A stretch of 64,000 bases of DNA. Source: Microvirga antarctica. GTDB taxonomy: Bacteria > Pseudomonadota > Alphaproteobacteria > Rhizobiales > Beijerinckiaceae. The position numbers and the translations under genes are program-made. Location: contig NZ_JAGEMM010000002.1 in the NCBI RefSeq assembly GCF_017921815.1, forward strand, positions 620,001 to 684,000, read 5' to 3'. This document shows positions 9,335 through 18,516 of this stretch, piece after piece. The notes under the pieces are model-generated. The model worked only from the letters and a program-made list of their open reading frames with translations, was not told the DNA's origin and searched no databases. Positions within the stretch are counted from its first letter, which is position 1. Each line of letters begins with the position of its first letter.

Positions 9335-10422
9335 CGGCGGGTCTCCGCCACGGGCGCCCAGAGCACCTGCTCGATGCGGGATGCGCCGGTGGCGAGCATG
9401 ACCAGCCGGTCGAAGCCCAACGCGATGCCGGAGGCCTCCGGCATGTGGGCGAGCGCTGCGAGGAAATCGTCGTCGACGGGATAGCGTTCGCCGTAGACGC
9501 GCATCTTCTCATCCATCTCGACGGCAAACCGCCGGGCCTGTTCCACAGGGTCCGTCAGTTCCCCGAAGGCGTTGGCGAGCTCGACGCCGCAGGCGTAAAG
9601 CTCGAAGCGTTCCGCGACGCGCGGATCATGGACCGTCGGCCGGGCAAGCGCTGCCTCGATGACCGGGTATTCGTCGAGAATAGTCGCCCGCCCGATACCG
9701 AGCCGCGGCTCGATCCGCTCGACGATGACCCGGCTGAAGAGGTCCGACCAGGTGTCGTCCGAGGCGACGCGCAGGCCAGCCGCGACGAGGGCAGCCGCAA
9801 GCCGGGGCGCGTCCGTCTGCCTGCCGTCAGGCGAGAGGCTCGCGAGAAGATCGATGCCGGCATAACGGTCGAAGGCCTCGGTGACGGAGAGCCGCTCCGG
9901 CTCGAGGAACGGGTCGGCCTGCCGATCCCGGAACGACAGTATCGGCCGTCCCGCGCTCTCGGCGGCGAGCGCCAGCAGCTTTCCGCAATCCTGCATGAGG
10001 ACCGCGTAGGGCTCGCCGGCCCGGTACCATTCCAGCATCGTGAATTCCGGATGGTGGAGCGGTCCACGCTCGCGGTTGCGGTACACATGCGAAAAGCAGT
10101 TCAGGCGGGCTTCGCCTGCTGCGAGAAGCTTCTTGCAGGCGAATTCCGGAGAGGTATGGAGATAAAGCGGCGTCCGCCCTCCATCGGGGGCGATGGCCTC
10201 GGTGGCGAAGGCATGCAGATGCGCCTCGTTGCCGGGCGAGACCTGAAGCGTGGCCGTATCGACCTCGACAAAGTCGGCTCCCGCGAAAAACCCCCGGAAC
10301 GCCTGCTGGATGCGGTTTCGCCCGAGCAGGAAGGGCCGCCGGTCCTGATGGACATGCGGCTGCCACCACGGCGACGCGGCAGGGCTGGGGAGGGGCGGTG
10401 ACAGGGTCGAATTCACGATCAC
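9331..10422 (-). CDS. epmA: EF-P lysine aminoacylase EpmA (PoxA/GenX)
   Basis: The 363-residue product is a class II lysyl-tRNA synthetase paralogue that lacks the anticodon-binding domain. Visible class II motifs are FVEVDTATLQ with HLHTSPEFACKKLL, motif 2 YRNRERGPLHHPEFTMLEWY, and motif 3 GIALGFDRLVM near the C-terminus. It activates (beta-)lysine and attaches it to EF-P rather than to tRNA. The apparent start is GTG at 10422 with no strong ribosome site; a start a few codons later is possible. It lies divergent to efp, 137 bases away. Confidence 0.92.
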   Translation of the reverse strand: MIVNSTLSPPLPSPAASPWWQPHVHQDRRPFLLGRNRIQQAFRGFFAGADFVEVDTATLQVSPGNEAHLHAFATEAIAPDGGRTPLYLHTSPEFACKKLLAAGEARLNCFSHVYRNRERGPLHHPEFTMLEWYRAGEPYAVLMQDCGKLLALAAESAGRPILSFRDRQADPFLEPERLSVTEAFDRYAGIDLLASLSPDGRQTDAPRLAAALVAAGLRVASDDTWSDLFSRVIVERIEPRLGIGRATILDEYPVIEAALARPTVHDPRVAERFELYACGVELANAFGELTDPVEQARRFAVEMDEKMRVYGERYPVDDDFLAALAHMPEASGIALGFDRLVMLATGASRIEQVLWAPVAETRR

Positions 10423-10559
10423 GTTCAGGTTTTGGCCGCTCAGGCTGGCGATTTGTCTGGAGATAGGCTAGTGCGGCGGTGAAACAGTTTTCCGGTGTCT
10501 CCGGGGCGAAAACCGCGGCCCGCCGACATCCCCCCTATCTGTCACAAGGAATGCTTGCC

Positions 10560-11126
10560 GTGAAGGTCATCGCCTCTACGCTCCGCAAAGGCAACGTCGT
10601 CGAAGTCGACGGCAGGCTCTATGTGGTGCTCACCGCCCAGAACATCCATCCCGGCAAGGGGACGCCTGTCACCCAGCTCGACATGCGCCGCATATCCGAC
10701 GGCGTGAAGGTGTCCGAGCGCTATCGCACCACCGAGCAGGTCGAGCGCGCCTTCGTGGAAGACCGCGAGCACACGTTTCTCTACGGCGACGGCGAGGGCT
10801 ACCATTTCATGAACCCTGAGAACTTCGATCAGGTCATGGTCCCGGTGGATATCGTCGGCGACATGAAGGCTTATCTGCAGGAGGGCATGGCCGTCATGCT
10901 CTCGACCCACAATGGCGTGCCGATCTCGCTCGAGCTTCCCGCCCGCGTGACGCTCGAGATCATGGAGACGGAGCCGGTCGTCAAGGGCCAGACGGCCTCC
11001 TCGTCCTACAAGCCCGCCATCCTGTCGAACGGCCTGCGGACCCTTGTGCCCGGCCATATCGTGCCCGGAACCCGGGTAGTGATCATGACCGAGGACTGCT
11101 CCTACGTGGAACGTGCCAAGGACTGA
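10560..11126 (+). CDS. efp: Translation elongation factor P
   Basis: The 188-residue EF-P has three domains: the KOW-like N-domain ([20 protein letters not shown]), the central OB domain and the C-terminal OB domain ending [19 protein letters not shown]. The modification loop [10 protein letters not shown] places the target Lys at residue 33, matching the lysylated type. EF-P rescues ribosomes stalled at polyproline. I chose the GTG at 10560 because AAGGA ends 9 bases before it and EF-P proteins begin at this Lys-Val-Ile; the ATG 9 bases upstream would abut the ribosome site. A terminator follows. Confidence 0.95.
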   Translation: MKVIASTLRKGNVVEVDGRLYVVLTAQNIHPGKGTPVTQLDMRRISDGVKVSERYRTTEQVERAFVEDREHTFLYGDGEGYHFMNPENFDQVMVPVDIVGDMKAYLQEGMAVMLSTHNGVPISLELPARVTLEIMETEPVVKGQTASSSYKPAILSNGLRTLVPGHIVPGTRVVIMTEDCSYVERAKD

Positions 11127-11151
11127 GCCTTTCCGGTTGGAGACGATCAGG

Positions 11152-11178
11152 AACGCGGCCTTCGAGCCGCGTTTTTTT
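11152..11178 (+). terminator. Intrinsic terminator of efp
   Basis: An 8-bp stem (11152-11159 with 11166-11173) has a 6-base loop and leads into seven T (11172-11178). The T-tract runs into the last codons of the convergent exported-protein gene. Confidence 0.88.
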
Positions 11179-11773
11179 ATGGCGTTTTGGGGCGGGCCGG
11201 GGTGGCGGGCCGCGTGGCCGGTGCGGCGGGGGTTGCCGCAGCCTCCGGGGCGGGGGCAGGCGGGACCGGCGAGGACTGGCCGAGATTGATGGCGATGCCA
11301 AAGAGCCGCCAGCGGCCGGCGACGGACGCGAAGACGAGATCGAAATTCACCTGCACGGGAACGGACGGAAAGAAGCCTGCCATCCGCATGAAGCCGTTGC
11401 CGTTGACCTCCGGCAGGCGGGTCAATTGGGGTTCAAGGACCGCGACTCCCGAAAGATCCACGTTCTGATTGCGCAGATTGGCAAAGATCTCCGACAGCTT
11501 GGCGGAGGAATTGCCCTGCTGGAAACCCGGTGAGCCCAGCTCCCGCAGAACACTGTAATTGCCCGTCTCGTTGGCCTGCTGGACGGCGAGCAGCGTCGAG
11601 CGGACGAGGATCAGGACGCCGTTCCGGTCCATCTGCAACGGCTTGAACTGCTCCGCGGCCTTCTGGGCCTCCGTCTGGGCGGGGGGCTGGGCCGGCGCCT
11701 GGCTTTGCGCGGAAATCGGCAAGAGGGCGAAGGACAGCGCCACAAGGGCGCCGCCCCGTGTCAGGATGGGCAA
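11177..11773 (-). CDS. Small exported protein of unknown function
   Basis: The 198-residue product has a signal peptide (hydrophobic ALVALSFALLPISAQSQA) followed by a Gln/Pro/Ala linker. A compact domain runs from about residue 45 to 160, with MDRNGVLILVRSTLLAVQQANETGNY and the ending GRWRLFGIAINLG. A Pro/Ala-rich tail of about 30 residues closes it. The order of elements resembles proteins that read out small soluble domains near the envelope, but I do not recognise the family. Translation seems to start at TTG, only 2 bases after the stop of the upstream autotransporter gene, so it is probably translated by coupling with that adhesin. Confidence 0.7.
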   Translation of the reverse strand: MPILTRGGALVALSFALLPISAQSQAPAQPPAQTEAQKAAEQFKPLQMDRNGVLILVRSTLLAVQQANETGNYSVLRELGSPGFQQGNSSAKLSEIFANLRNQNVDLSGVAVLEPQLTRLPEVNGNGFMRMAGFFPSVPVQVNFDLVFASVAGRWRLFGIAINLGQSSPVPPAPAPEAAATPAAPATRPATPARPKTP

Positions 11774-11775
11774 CT

Positions 11776-13539
11776 CTAGAACTCGCCCGCGAGGCCGACG
11801 CGCACCCCGTGGCTGTTGTCACCCGCATAGGCGTAGCCTGCCGTTATGGCCAGCGGCATCTGCGTGTCGAACCGGTGAGCCAGCGATCCGCCGAAGGCGT
11901 ATTCGCCCTTGAAGCTCGCGCCGTTCATCGACCAGCTGGTGCGGCCGGGGGCGGATGGCATCGAGGCCGTCGTCATGGCCATGGCGGCCGCCACACCCTG
12001 GCGGGCTTCGCGACGGGACTCGTAGGAGAAGCGGGTCAGGTTCGCGAGGCCGGTCTCGAGGTTGCCCACGCGACCGTCAAGCGCCGCGATGCTGGTGAAG
12101 TCGAAATCCGAGACGCCGAGATTGCCGGCCTGGTCGGCCGTGACGAGGCGGGTCGTCCCGGTCTGGGCGGACCGGCTGGCGGCGGAGTTGATGCCGGCGA
12201 GCGTGTAGGTGCTGGCCGCGGTGCCGACGGCGACCTGATTGGTCCGCGTCGTTGCAGCACCCGCGCCGACAGCGGTCGAGCCCGCAAAAGCTGCCCGCGA
12301 TCCCTGCCCGAGCGCCGTCGCCGCGGTGGCGGTGGCCTGCGCGTCCTGGCCGATGGCGGTGGAGTTGACGGCGGACGCCACGGAATTGCCGCCGAACGCG
12401 GAGGCGTTGTTGCCGGTGGCCGCAGCCTGGAAGCCAACGGCCGTCGTCGGGTCGGCAGTGGCCCGGGCGCCTGCACCGATGGCGGTCGCCCCTTCAAAGG
12501 TGGCCTGCGCGTTCGTGCCGACCGCAAGGCTGTTGGCGCCGGATGCGCGGCTGCCGTAGCCTGCTGCCAGCGCATCCGCGCCGGTTGCAGCAGGTGCCGC
12601 GAATCCGCTCGTGTTGTTGCCCACGATGGGCATGTTGACGGTCAGGCCCGATAAAGCTGCGTTGAGCTGGCTGAGGTTGACCGCGTCGGTGGCAGCGATG
12701 CCGTTGGCAACGCCGCTCAGCACGCGCGCACCGTCCGTGCCGGTGAAGTCGACGGAGGTTCCGCCGAAGGTGCTGGCGACCGTGATGGCGTTCGTGAGGG
12801 TATCGCGCTGGACGAGGCCGACCGTGCCGTTATTCACGTTGGTGGTGAGGTTCGTGATGCTCGTCTCGGTGGCGGTGACCCGGTTGTTGGTGGCAAAGAG
12901 CTGGTTGCCGGTCACGGCCTCCTGGCTGCCAAGGGCGATCGCTCCGTCGCGCACGCCGGTGAGGGTGCGGGTGCCGTCCGTGCCGGTGAAGTCGACCACG
13001 GTCCCGTCGGTGGCGTTGCCGACGGTGATGGGAGCCGCGACCCCGTTCTGCTGCACGATGCCGATGGTGCCGTTGCTCAGGCCGACGACCTGGTCGTAGA
13101 GCACGATCGTCGCGCCGGCGTTGAAGCCGACGAAGAGGGAGAGCGTCTCGAGCTGGTTCATGTTGACCGCGTCGGTGCCGTCGACGCCGGCCGCGACATT
13201 CACCACGCGACGGCGATTGGTCGTATTGCCCACCGAGACGGTGTCTGCCTCATCGGCGACCGAATTGTAGCCGATGGCGACCGCATTGGTTCCGGTGAAG
13301 TCGACCGTTGCTCCGTTGCCGATGGCTGAACTGTTCACTCCGAACGCGTTGGCGCCCGAGCCGCAGGCAAGGGCGTTCGGGCCAGTAAAGCCACTGATTG
13401 AGCCGTAAGTGTCTTGACAGTTGAACGCTTGCGAGCGGGCAGGGGTTGCGAAACTCGCGAAGGCGAGAAGGGCGAGGGAAGGCGGCACCAGCATCCCGGC
13501 GACGGCGCCGTAGGAGGACTTCAGAGAACGATGCCGCAT
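11776..13539 (-). CDS. YadA-like trimeric autotransporter adhesin
   Basis: The 587-residue protein has a signal peptide (about residues 1-37) and a head with many left-handed repeats of the type AIGxxAxAxGxxAxAxG, concentrated near residues 330-440. Two neck-like motifs are visible (VAAGVDGTDAVNMNQLETLS and VANGIAATDAVNLSQLNA). A short coiled coil with GRVGNLETGLANL leads to a C-terminal four-strand YadA anchor ending AGYAYAGDNSHGVRVGLAGEF. These proteins trimerise in the outer membrane and mediate adhesion or autoaggregation. The ATG at 13539 has GGGGTGAG upstream. It is co-oriented with, and almost touching, the small exported-protein gene. Confidence 0.9.
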   Translation of the reverse strand: MRHRSLKSSYGAVAGMLVPPSLALLAFASFATPARSQAFNCQDTYGSISGFTGPNALACGSGANAFGVNSSAIGNGATVDFTGTNAVAIGYNSVADEADTVSVGNTTNRRRVVNVAAGVDGTDAVNMNQLETLSLFVGFNAGATIVLYDQVVGLSNGTIGIVQQNGVAAPITVGNATDGTVVDFTGTDGTRTLTGVRDGAIALGSQEAVTGNQLFATNNRVTATETSITNLTTNVNNGTVGLVQRDTLTNAITVASTFGGTSVDFTGTDGARVLSGVANGIAATDAVNLSQLNAALSGLTVNMPIVGNNTSGFAAPAATGADALAAGYGSRASGANSLAVGTNAQATFEGATAIGAGARATADPTTAVGFQAAATGNNASAFGGNSVASAVNSTAIGQDAQATATAATALGQGSRAAFAGSTAVGAGAATTRTNQVAVGTAASTYTLAGINSAASRSAQTGTTRLVTADQAGNLGVSDFDFTSIAALDGRVGNLETGLANLTRFSYESRREARQGVAAAMAMTTASMPSAPGRTSWSMNGASFKGEYAFGGSLAHRFDTQMPLAITAGYAYAGDNSHGVRVGLAGEF

Positions 13540-13735
13540 TTTTACTCACCCCAGATCAAATTACGGAATCCGGTATAAGGGTGGGACGATGCCTTGTGCA
13601 ACGGACATTCCGTAAGGTGACTCGCTCCATCGCATTGACTTTACGATAGTGGCTTTGGTGCAATAGTCCGTGCGCTGGATTGGACCGCGGAGCGGCGCGT
13701 TGCTAAGCCCTGGGGCTGCCATGAGGATCACGTCC

Positions 13736-14920
13736 ATGCCTGTCGCTGCCCTGCCTCACATCAACCCGCTCGTCAGCGATGTGGGAACCCCGCCTATTCC
13801 ACAGGCGCAGGCATGGCTCGCCCGTTACGACGGCAGCCGAGGCCCGGCCATCAACCTATCGCAGGCTGTCCCCGGCACAGCGCCTCACCCGGAGATGCTG
13901 GCTCGCCTTGCCGACAGCGCGGGCTCGCCTGTGTCCGCCACCTACGGTCTGATCAGCGGCGACGAGGCCCTTCGCAGCGCCTACGCGGCGGATCTGTCGC
14001 GGCTGTACGAGGGCGCCATCGAGAGCCGCGACGTCGCTGTGACGGCGGGCTGCAACATGGCGTTCTTTGCCACCATGATGCTGCTCGCCCGGCACGGTGA
14101 CACCGTGCTCCTGCCGTCGCCATGGTACTTCAACCATCAGATGACCCTCGACATGCTCGGCGTCGAGGCCCGCCCTCTGCCATGCCGCGCCGAGGACGGT
14201 TTTGTGCCGCGGGTCGCGGACGCTGCGGCGCTGATCGACCACAAGGTCCGGGCGATCGTGCTCGTCACGCCGAATAATCCAACCGGCGCCGTCTATCCCG
14301 ATCACGTCATCGAAAGCTTCGCAAATCTGTGCCGCGAAAAGGGAATTTATCTCGTCATCGATGAGACATACCGGGATTTCCTGCCGTCCGGCATGAACCG
14401 CGCCCACGGGCTCTTTGCCACCGAGTCGTGGCGGTCGAGCGTCATTCAGCTCTACTCGTTCTCCAAATCCTACGCGATTCCGGGCCACCGGGCCGGCGCC
14501 ATCACGGCCGATCACCACCTCATCGCCCAGGTGGGCAAGGTTCTGGATTGTCTCCAGATCTGCGCGCCGCGCCCGGCCCAGGCCGTGCTTCCGTGGGCGA
14601 TCGAAGGCCTGCGTTCCTGGCGCGACGCCAACCGGACCGACATCAACCGCCGCGCCGAGGTTTTCCGAGAGGCGCTCGCGCCGCTGCCGGAATGGCGGAT
14701 CGATTCGGTAGGGGCCTACTTCGCCTATCTGACGCACCCCTTTGCCGGTCGCAGCGCCCAGGACGTGGCCGAGAAGCTTGCCACCGAGCGTGGCGTCCTT
14801 GTTCTTCCCGGCAGCTATTTCGGCCCAGATCAGGAGCGTCAGGTGAGGGTGGCGTTCGCCAATGTGGGCGCGGATGTCCTTGCCGGATTGACTGACCGTC
14901 TGCGAGGCTACTCCGTCTGA
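13736..14920 (+). CDS. Class I/II PLP-dependent aminotransferase
   Basis: The product (about 394 residues) has the fold type I aminotransferase layout: YGLISGDEALR and PSPWYFNHQMTLDMLG in the large domain, the Asn-containing LVTPNNPTGAVYP motif, the DETYRDF Asp/Tyr that contact PLP, and the PLP Lys in YSFSKSYAIPGHRAG. The substrate is not clear; it resembles the aspartate/aromatic-type subgroup annotated only as aminotransferase. ATG at 13736 has GAGGA 9 bases upstream; ATG at 13721 is the alternative. It is divergent from the autotransporter gene and upstream of ppx/gppA. Confidence 0.85.
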   Translation: MPVAALPHINPLVSDVGTPPIPQAQAWLARYDGSRGPAINLSQAVPGTAPHPEMLARLADSAGSPVSATYGLISGDEALRSAYAADLSRLYEGAIESRDVAVTAGCNMAFFATMMLLARHGDTVLLPSPWYFNHQMTLDMLGVEARPLPCRAEDGFVPRVADAAALIDHKVRAIVLVTPNNPTGAVYPDHVIESFANLCREKGIYLVIDETYRDFLPSGMNRAHGLFATESWRSSVIQLYSFSKSYAIPGHRAGAITADHHLIAQVGKVLDCLQICAPRPAQAVLPWAIEGLRSWRDANRTDINRRAEVFREALAPLPEWRIDSVGAYFAYLTHPFAGRSAQDVAEKLATERGVLVLPGSYFGPDQERQVRVAFANVGADVLAGLTDRLRGYSV

Positions 14921-14955
14921 GCCTGGGACGTGCGGCACAATCCAACCGGCTGCCC

Positions 14956-16134
14956 TTGGCGAAGCCGGGGCGGGCGGGTACTCTGCGGTCAACAGTGGCG
15001 TCGGAAGCCGATGCCAAGGATGACGTTTTGACGAAGTATGACGCGATTGCCGAGTCCCAGAAGGCCCGGTCGGGGGCGGGGCCCGAGCGGGATTCGCGCT
15101 GGGCCGAACCGGAGCAGCCCTCTCTCAGGCCCGAACCGAAACGTGCCGGACGAGGCTATGCTGCGCTCGACCTCGGCACCAACAATTGCCGCCTGCTGAT
15201 CGCTGAACCGGCCCATTTCGGGTTCCGCGTCACCGACGCTTTTTCGCGGATCGTCCGGCTGGGCGAAGGCCTCGGCCATGGCAACGAACTGGGCCAGGAC
15301 GCGATCGATCGGACCATCGAGGCCCTGCGCGTCTGTCGCGACAAGATGGCCGCGAAGGACGTGGCGCGGGCGCGTCTCGTGGCGACCGAGGCCTGTCGTC
15401 TGGCGACCAACGGCCCGGCCTTCGTGGAGCGTGTGCGCGAAGAATTGGGGCTGACGCTGGAAATTCTCGACCGCAAGACCGAGGCCTATCTGGCTGTCAC
15501 AGGCTGCGCATCCCTGGTCGATCACGACGCCGATTCGGTGGTGGTGTTCGATATCGGCGGCGGCTCGACGGAAATCGCCTGGCTCGACGGGCCCGCTACC
15601 AACATGCTGGTCGATCCCTGCAAGCGGATCCGCGCCTGGGATTCGCTTCCCGTCGGAGTGGTGACCCTGGCTGAACGGCATGGCGGCGTCCATGTGACCC
15701 GCGAGAGCTTCCGCGGCATGGTCGAGGAGGTGACCGACCTCCTGATGAACTTCAACCTCGCGGCCTCCACCTCGAGCGAGGGTGCGAATTTCCACCTGCT
15801 TGGCACGTCGGGAACGGTCACGACCGTCGGGGGCATTCATCTCGGCCTGCCACGCTACGATCGGCGCCGGGTCGATGGCCTGTGGATGCAGAGCGCGGAG
15901 ATCTCGGCGGTGCTCGAACGGCTGCTGAGTTGCGACTATCACGAGCGGGCGGCCAATCCCTGCATCGGCCGGGATCGCGCCGACCTCGTGCTCGCCGGTT
16001 GCGCCATCCTGGAAGCCATCCGGCTGGCGTTTCCGTCGGAAAGGCTGCGCATTGCCGATCGCGGCCTGCGCGAAGGAATATTGATGAACATGATGCGTCA
16101 CGACGGGGTCTGGCGGCAGGAGGCCTACCGATGA
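14956..16134 (+). CDS. Ppx/GppA family exopolyphosphatase/guanosine pentaphosphatase
   Basis: The 392-residue product has the ASKHA phosphatase motifs: [18 protein letters not shown] (phosphate 1), a central [10 protein letters not shown] segment, [15 protein letters not shown] (phosphate 2) and [14 protein letters not shown]. It lacks the long C-terminal domain of E. coli Ppx, as is usual for alphaproteobacterial forms. Role: hydrolysis of polyphosphate and/or pppGpp. The start is uncertain: TTG at 14956, GTG at 14995 and TTG at 15028 are all in frame and the first 65 residues look unstructured. Its stop overlaps rlmE by 4 bases, an arrangement found in many relatives. Confidence 0.88.
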   Translation: MAKPGRAGTLRSTVASEADAKDDVLTKYDAIAESQKARSGAGPERDSRWAEPEQPSLRPEPKRAGRGYAALDLGTNNCRLLIAEPAHFGFRVTDAFSRIVRLGEGLGHGNELGQDAIDRTIEALRVCRDKMAAKDVARARLVATEACRLATNGPAFVERVREELGLTLEILDRKTEAYLAVTGCASLVDHDADSVVVFDIGGGSTEIAWLDGPATNMLVDPCKRIRAWDSLPVGVVTLAERHGGVHVTRESFRGMVEEVTDLLMNFNLAASTSSEGANFHLLGTSGTVTTVGGIHLGLPRYDRRRVDGLWMQSAEISAVLERLLSCDYHERAANPCIGRDRADLVLAGCAILEAIRLAFPSERLRIADRGLREGILMNMMRHDGVWRQEAYR

Positions 16135-16859
16135 CCGACAGCAAGGCGGGATCGGGCAGCGCGAGCAAACCCGGCTCGGGCGTGCGCAACATGAAGCAGC
16201 GCGTCAAGACGGCCAACAAGCGGTCGCTGTCCTCGAAGATTTGGCTCGAGCGCCAGCTCAATGACCCCTATGTGGCCCGCGCCAAGCGTGAGGGCTATCG
16301 CTCGCGGGCTGCTTTCAAGCTTTTGGAGATCGACGAGAAATACAACCTGCTGAAACCCGGCCAGCGGGTGGTCGACCTCGGCGCCGCCCCGGGCGGCTGG
16401 TCGCAGATCGCCGCCCGCAAGGTCGGCGCCAAGGGCAGGGTGGTGGGCATCGATCTCCTGCACATCGACCCGATGCCGGGCGTGGAATTCATCGAGCTCG
16501 ACTTCCTCGACGAGGGCGCGCCGGCGCAGTTGATGGAATTGCTCGGCGGCCCGGCCGACGTGGTGATGTCGGACATGGCGGCCAACACCACCGGCCACAA
16601 GAAAACCGACCACCTGCGCATCATGGGCCTCGCGGAGGCAGCGATTTTCTTTGCCCGCGAAGTTCTGGCGCCGGGCGGAAGTTTCGTCGCGAAGGTCTTT
16701 CAGGGCGGCACCGAAGGACAGCTGCTGACCGACCTCAAGCGCGATTTTTCCGTCGTTCGCCACGTGAAGCCCGCCGCCAGCCGGTCCGATTCGGCGGAAC
16801 TCTACGTGATGGCCACCGGTTTCAGAGGCACGGCCGGGAACGCCCAGCCGGACTATTAG
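16131..16859 (+). CDS. rlmE: 23S rRNA (uridine-2552-2'-O) methyltransferase RlmE (FtsJ)
   Basis: The 242-residue product matches RlmE/FtsJ. It has a basic N-terminal extension, [22 protein letters not shown], the SAM motif [20 protein letters not shown] and the catalytic K-D-K-E set, visible around [12 protein letters not shown] and [12 protein letters not shown]. It methylates U2552 in the A loop of 23S rRNA during late 50S assembly. ATG lies in an ATGA overlap with the ppx/gppA stop and has AGGAGG upstream. Confidence 0.93.
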   Translation: MTDSKAGSGSASKPGSGVRNMKQRVKTANKRSLSSKIWLERQLNDPYVARAKREGYRSRAAFKLLEIDEKYNLLKPGQRVVDLGAAPGGWSQIAARKVGAKGRVVGIDLLHIDPMPGVEFIELDFLDEGAPAQLMELLGGPADVVMSDMAANTTGHKKTDHLRIMGLAEAAIFFAREVLAPGGSFVAKVFQGGTEGQLLTDLKRDFSVVRHVKPAASRSDSAELYVMATGFRGTAGNAQPDY

Positions 16860-16960
16860 AGGCTTTTCCCGACGCCCGCGGACAGGCCGCAGGGTCGGGT
16901 CTCGGGGCCTGGAGGCGCTCGCCGACAAGCGGAATTTTCCGCCGACCAAGGACATACGCC

Positions 16961-17917
16961 ATGGCTCCGCATCGCATCGGCATCATCGGGTTTGGCAAAA
17001 TCGCGCAGGATCAGCATCTGCCGGCGATCCGCGCCAATCCTGATTTCGAGCTGCTCGCGGTGTCGAGCCAACGCGGCCTGTCGCCTGAGGACGCCAAATA
17101 CACGTTCACCGATTACCGTGAGATGCTGAAGCTGCCGGATCTCGATGCGGTCGCAATCTGCACGCCGCCGCAGGTCCGCCACGACATCGCCAAGCAGGCG
17201 TTGCTCGCTGGCAAGAGCGCGCTGCTGGAGAAGCCCCCCGCCGCGACCTTGAGCGAACTGGAAGACCTGAAGGGGATTGCCGGAAAGGCGAACAAGACCC
17301 TCTTCACCGCCTGGCATGCCCAGCACAATGCGGGGGTCACAGCGGCCGCCAAGGCCTTGGCCGGGCAGTCCATCAAACGCCTGAGGATCACCTGGAAGGA
17401 GGATGTGCGGCACTGGCATCCGGGACAGGAATGGATCTGGCAGGCGGGCGGCTTCGGCGTGTTCGACCCGGGCATCAATGCCCTGTCGATCCTCAGCCGC
17501 ATCGCCCCTGACCCGATCTTCGTGCGGCAGGCGACACTGGAATTTCCGAGCAACCGCGATGCGCCGATCGCCGCCGCGTTGACCTTTTCGTCGTCTCGCG
17601 CGGACGCGGACCTCCAGGCCGTGTTCGACTGGCGGGAGACCGGAACGCAGATCTGGGACATCGAAATCGAGACGGTGGCGGGTACGCGTCTTCTGCTGAC
17701 GAAGGGCGGAAGTTGCCTTGAGATCGACGGCAAGGTTGTCCTCGACGAGGCCTCGGCGGAGTATGAGGGTGTCTACCGGCAATTCGACGCCCTTCTGTCA
17801 AAAGGTCAGTCCGAAGTCGACGACATCCCGTTCCGGCTCGTGGCCGACGCGTTCATGATCGGCCGCCGGTTAAGCGTCGATCCCTTCACGGACGCGACAC
17901 CCCCCAAGGCAGGGTAG
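16961..17917 (+). CDS. Gfo/Idh/MocA-family oxidoreductase, likely D-galactose 1-dehydrogenase
   Basis: The 318-residue product has an NAD(P)-binding Rossmann start (HRIGIIGFGKIAQDQHLPAIR) and the EKPPA motif that is the family's Lys-Pro landmark. A central HWHPGQEWIWQAGGFGVFDPG segment resembles alphaproteobacterial galactose 1-dehydrogenases, which oxidise D-galactose (and often L-arabinose) to the lactone. The family assignment is firm, but the substrate is inferred from pattern memory only. It sits 101 bases after rlmE, with an AAGGA-like site before the ATG. Confidence 0.75.
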   Translation: MAPHRIGIIGFGKIAQDQHLPAIRANPDFELLAVSSQRGLSPEDAKYTFTDYREMLKLPDLDAVAICTPPQVRHDIAKQALLAGKSALLEKPPAATLSELEDLKGIAGKANKTLFTAWHAQHNAGVTAAAKALAGQSIKRLRITWKEDVRHWHPGQEWIWQAGGFGVFDPGINALSILSRIAPDPIFVRQATLEFPSNRDAPIAAALTFSSSRADADLQAVFDWRETGTQIWDIEIETVAGTRLLLTKGGSCLEIDGKVVLDEASAEYEGVYRQFDALLSKGQSEVDDIPFRLVADAFMIGRRLSVDPFTDATPPKAG

Positions 17918-17951
17918 TCCAGGGATTTGCCGCATCGCGAAAGGAAACGAG

Positions 17952-18425
17952 ATGGCGAAGAACACGATTTGCGTCTGGTACGACAAGGACGCCGAGGCCG
18001 CTGCCCGCTTTTACGCCGAGACGTTTCCCGACAGCTTCGTGACAGCAATCCACCGGGCGCCCGGTGACTACCCGTCGGGCAAGGCGGGCGACGTGCTCAC
18101 CGTCGAGTTCACGGTGGCGGGTGTCGCCTGCCTCGGCCTCAACGGCGGTCCAGCCATCACGCACACCGAGGCCTTTTCGTTCCAGATCGCCACCGACGAT
18201 CAGGCCGAGACCGATCTTTATTGGAACGCCATCGTGGGCAATGGCGGCCAGGAAAGCGCGTGCGGCTGGTGCAAGGACCGGTGGGGCATTTCCTGGCAGA
18301 TCACGCCGCGGGTGCTCACCGAGGGTATTGCGGCCGGCGGCGATGAAGCCAAGCGCGCCTTTGAAGCCATGATGACCATGACGAAAATCGACGTCGCGGC
18401 CATCCAGGCGGCACGGCGCGGCTGA
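17952..18425 (+). CDS. VOC-superfamily (PhnB / glyoxalase-like) protein
   Basis: The 157-residue product has the PhnB-like vicinal-oxygen-chelate pattern: an early FYAETFPDS, GDVLTVEFTVAG, GLNGGPAITHTEAFSFQI and the C-terminal WCKDRWGISWQITPRVL. Such proteins have often been labelled 3-demethylubiquinone methyltransferase; that label is not supported by any methyltransferase motif. Function is unknown beyond the metal-binding VOC fold. An AAGGAAAC ribosome site precedes the ATG; it follows the Gfo/Idh/MocA gene by 34 bases and may be co-transcribed. Confidence 0.82.
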   Translation: MAKNTICVWYDKDAEAAARFYAETFPDSFVTAIHRAPGDYPSGKAGDVLTVEFTVAGVACLGLNGGPAITHTEAFSFQIATDDQAETDLYWNAIVGNGGQESACGWCKDRWGISWQITPRVLTEGIAAGGDEAKRAFEAMMTMTKIDVAAIQAARRG

Positions 18426-18446
18426 CCGACCCACCCCCCTTTAACG

Positions 18447-18472
18447 AAAAAAGGGCCGCCGGCGGCGGCCCT
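18447..18472 (-). terminator. Intrinsic terminator of the dienelactone hydrolase gene
   Basis: A perfect 9-bp stem (18452-18460 with 18464-18472) has a 3-base loop. Read on the minus strand it is followed by six T, whereas the plus strand has none, so it serves the minus-strand gene. Confidence 0.85.
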
Positions 18473-18477
18473 CGTCG

Positions 18478-18516
18478 TCAGGCAAGTTGCTTCTTCAGGC
18501 AAGTTGCTTCTTCAGG
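18478..18516. repeat. 17-bp tandem duplication at a stop codon
   Basis: Two exact copies of a 17-bp unit (18479-18495 and 18496-18512) and four bases of a third lie end to end. The stop codon of the dienelactone hydrolase gene spans the junction, so the second copy repeats the last codons and stop just downstream. Confidence 0.9.

Noticed and set aside
12036..12575. Arg/Pro-rich minus-strand frame inside the autotransporter gene
   Set aside because: It is an out-of-frame reading of the repetitive head region; the in-frame product has a signal peptide, repeats and anchor.
12300..12600. DNA-level repeats that might look like a repeat array
   Set aside because: They are explained by the protein repeats of the YadA-like head, with no constant repeat/spacer pattern as in CRISPR.
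18447..18472. Hairpin as terminator for the VOC gene on the plus strand
   Set aside because: There is no T-tract on the plus-strand side; the six T are on the minus-strand side.
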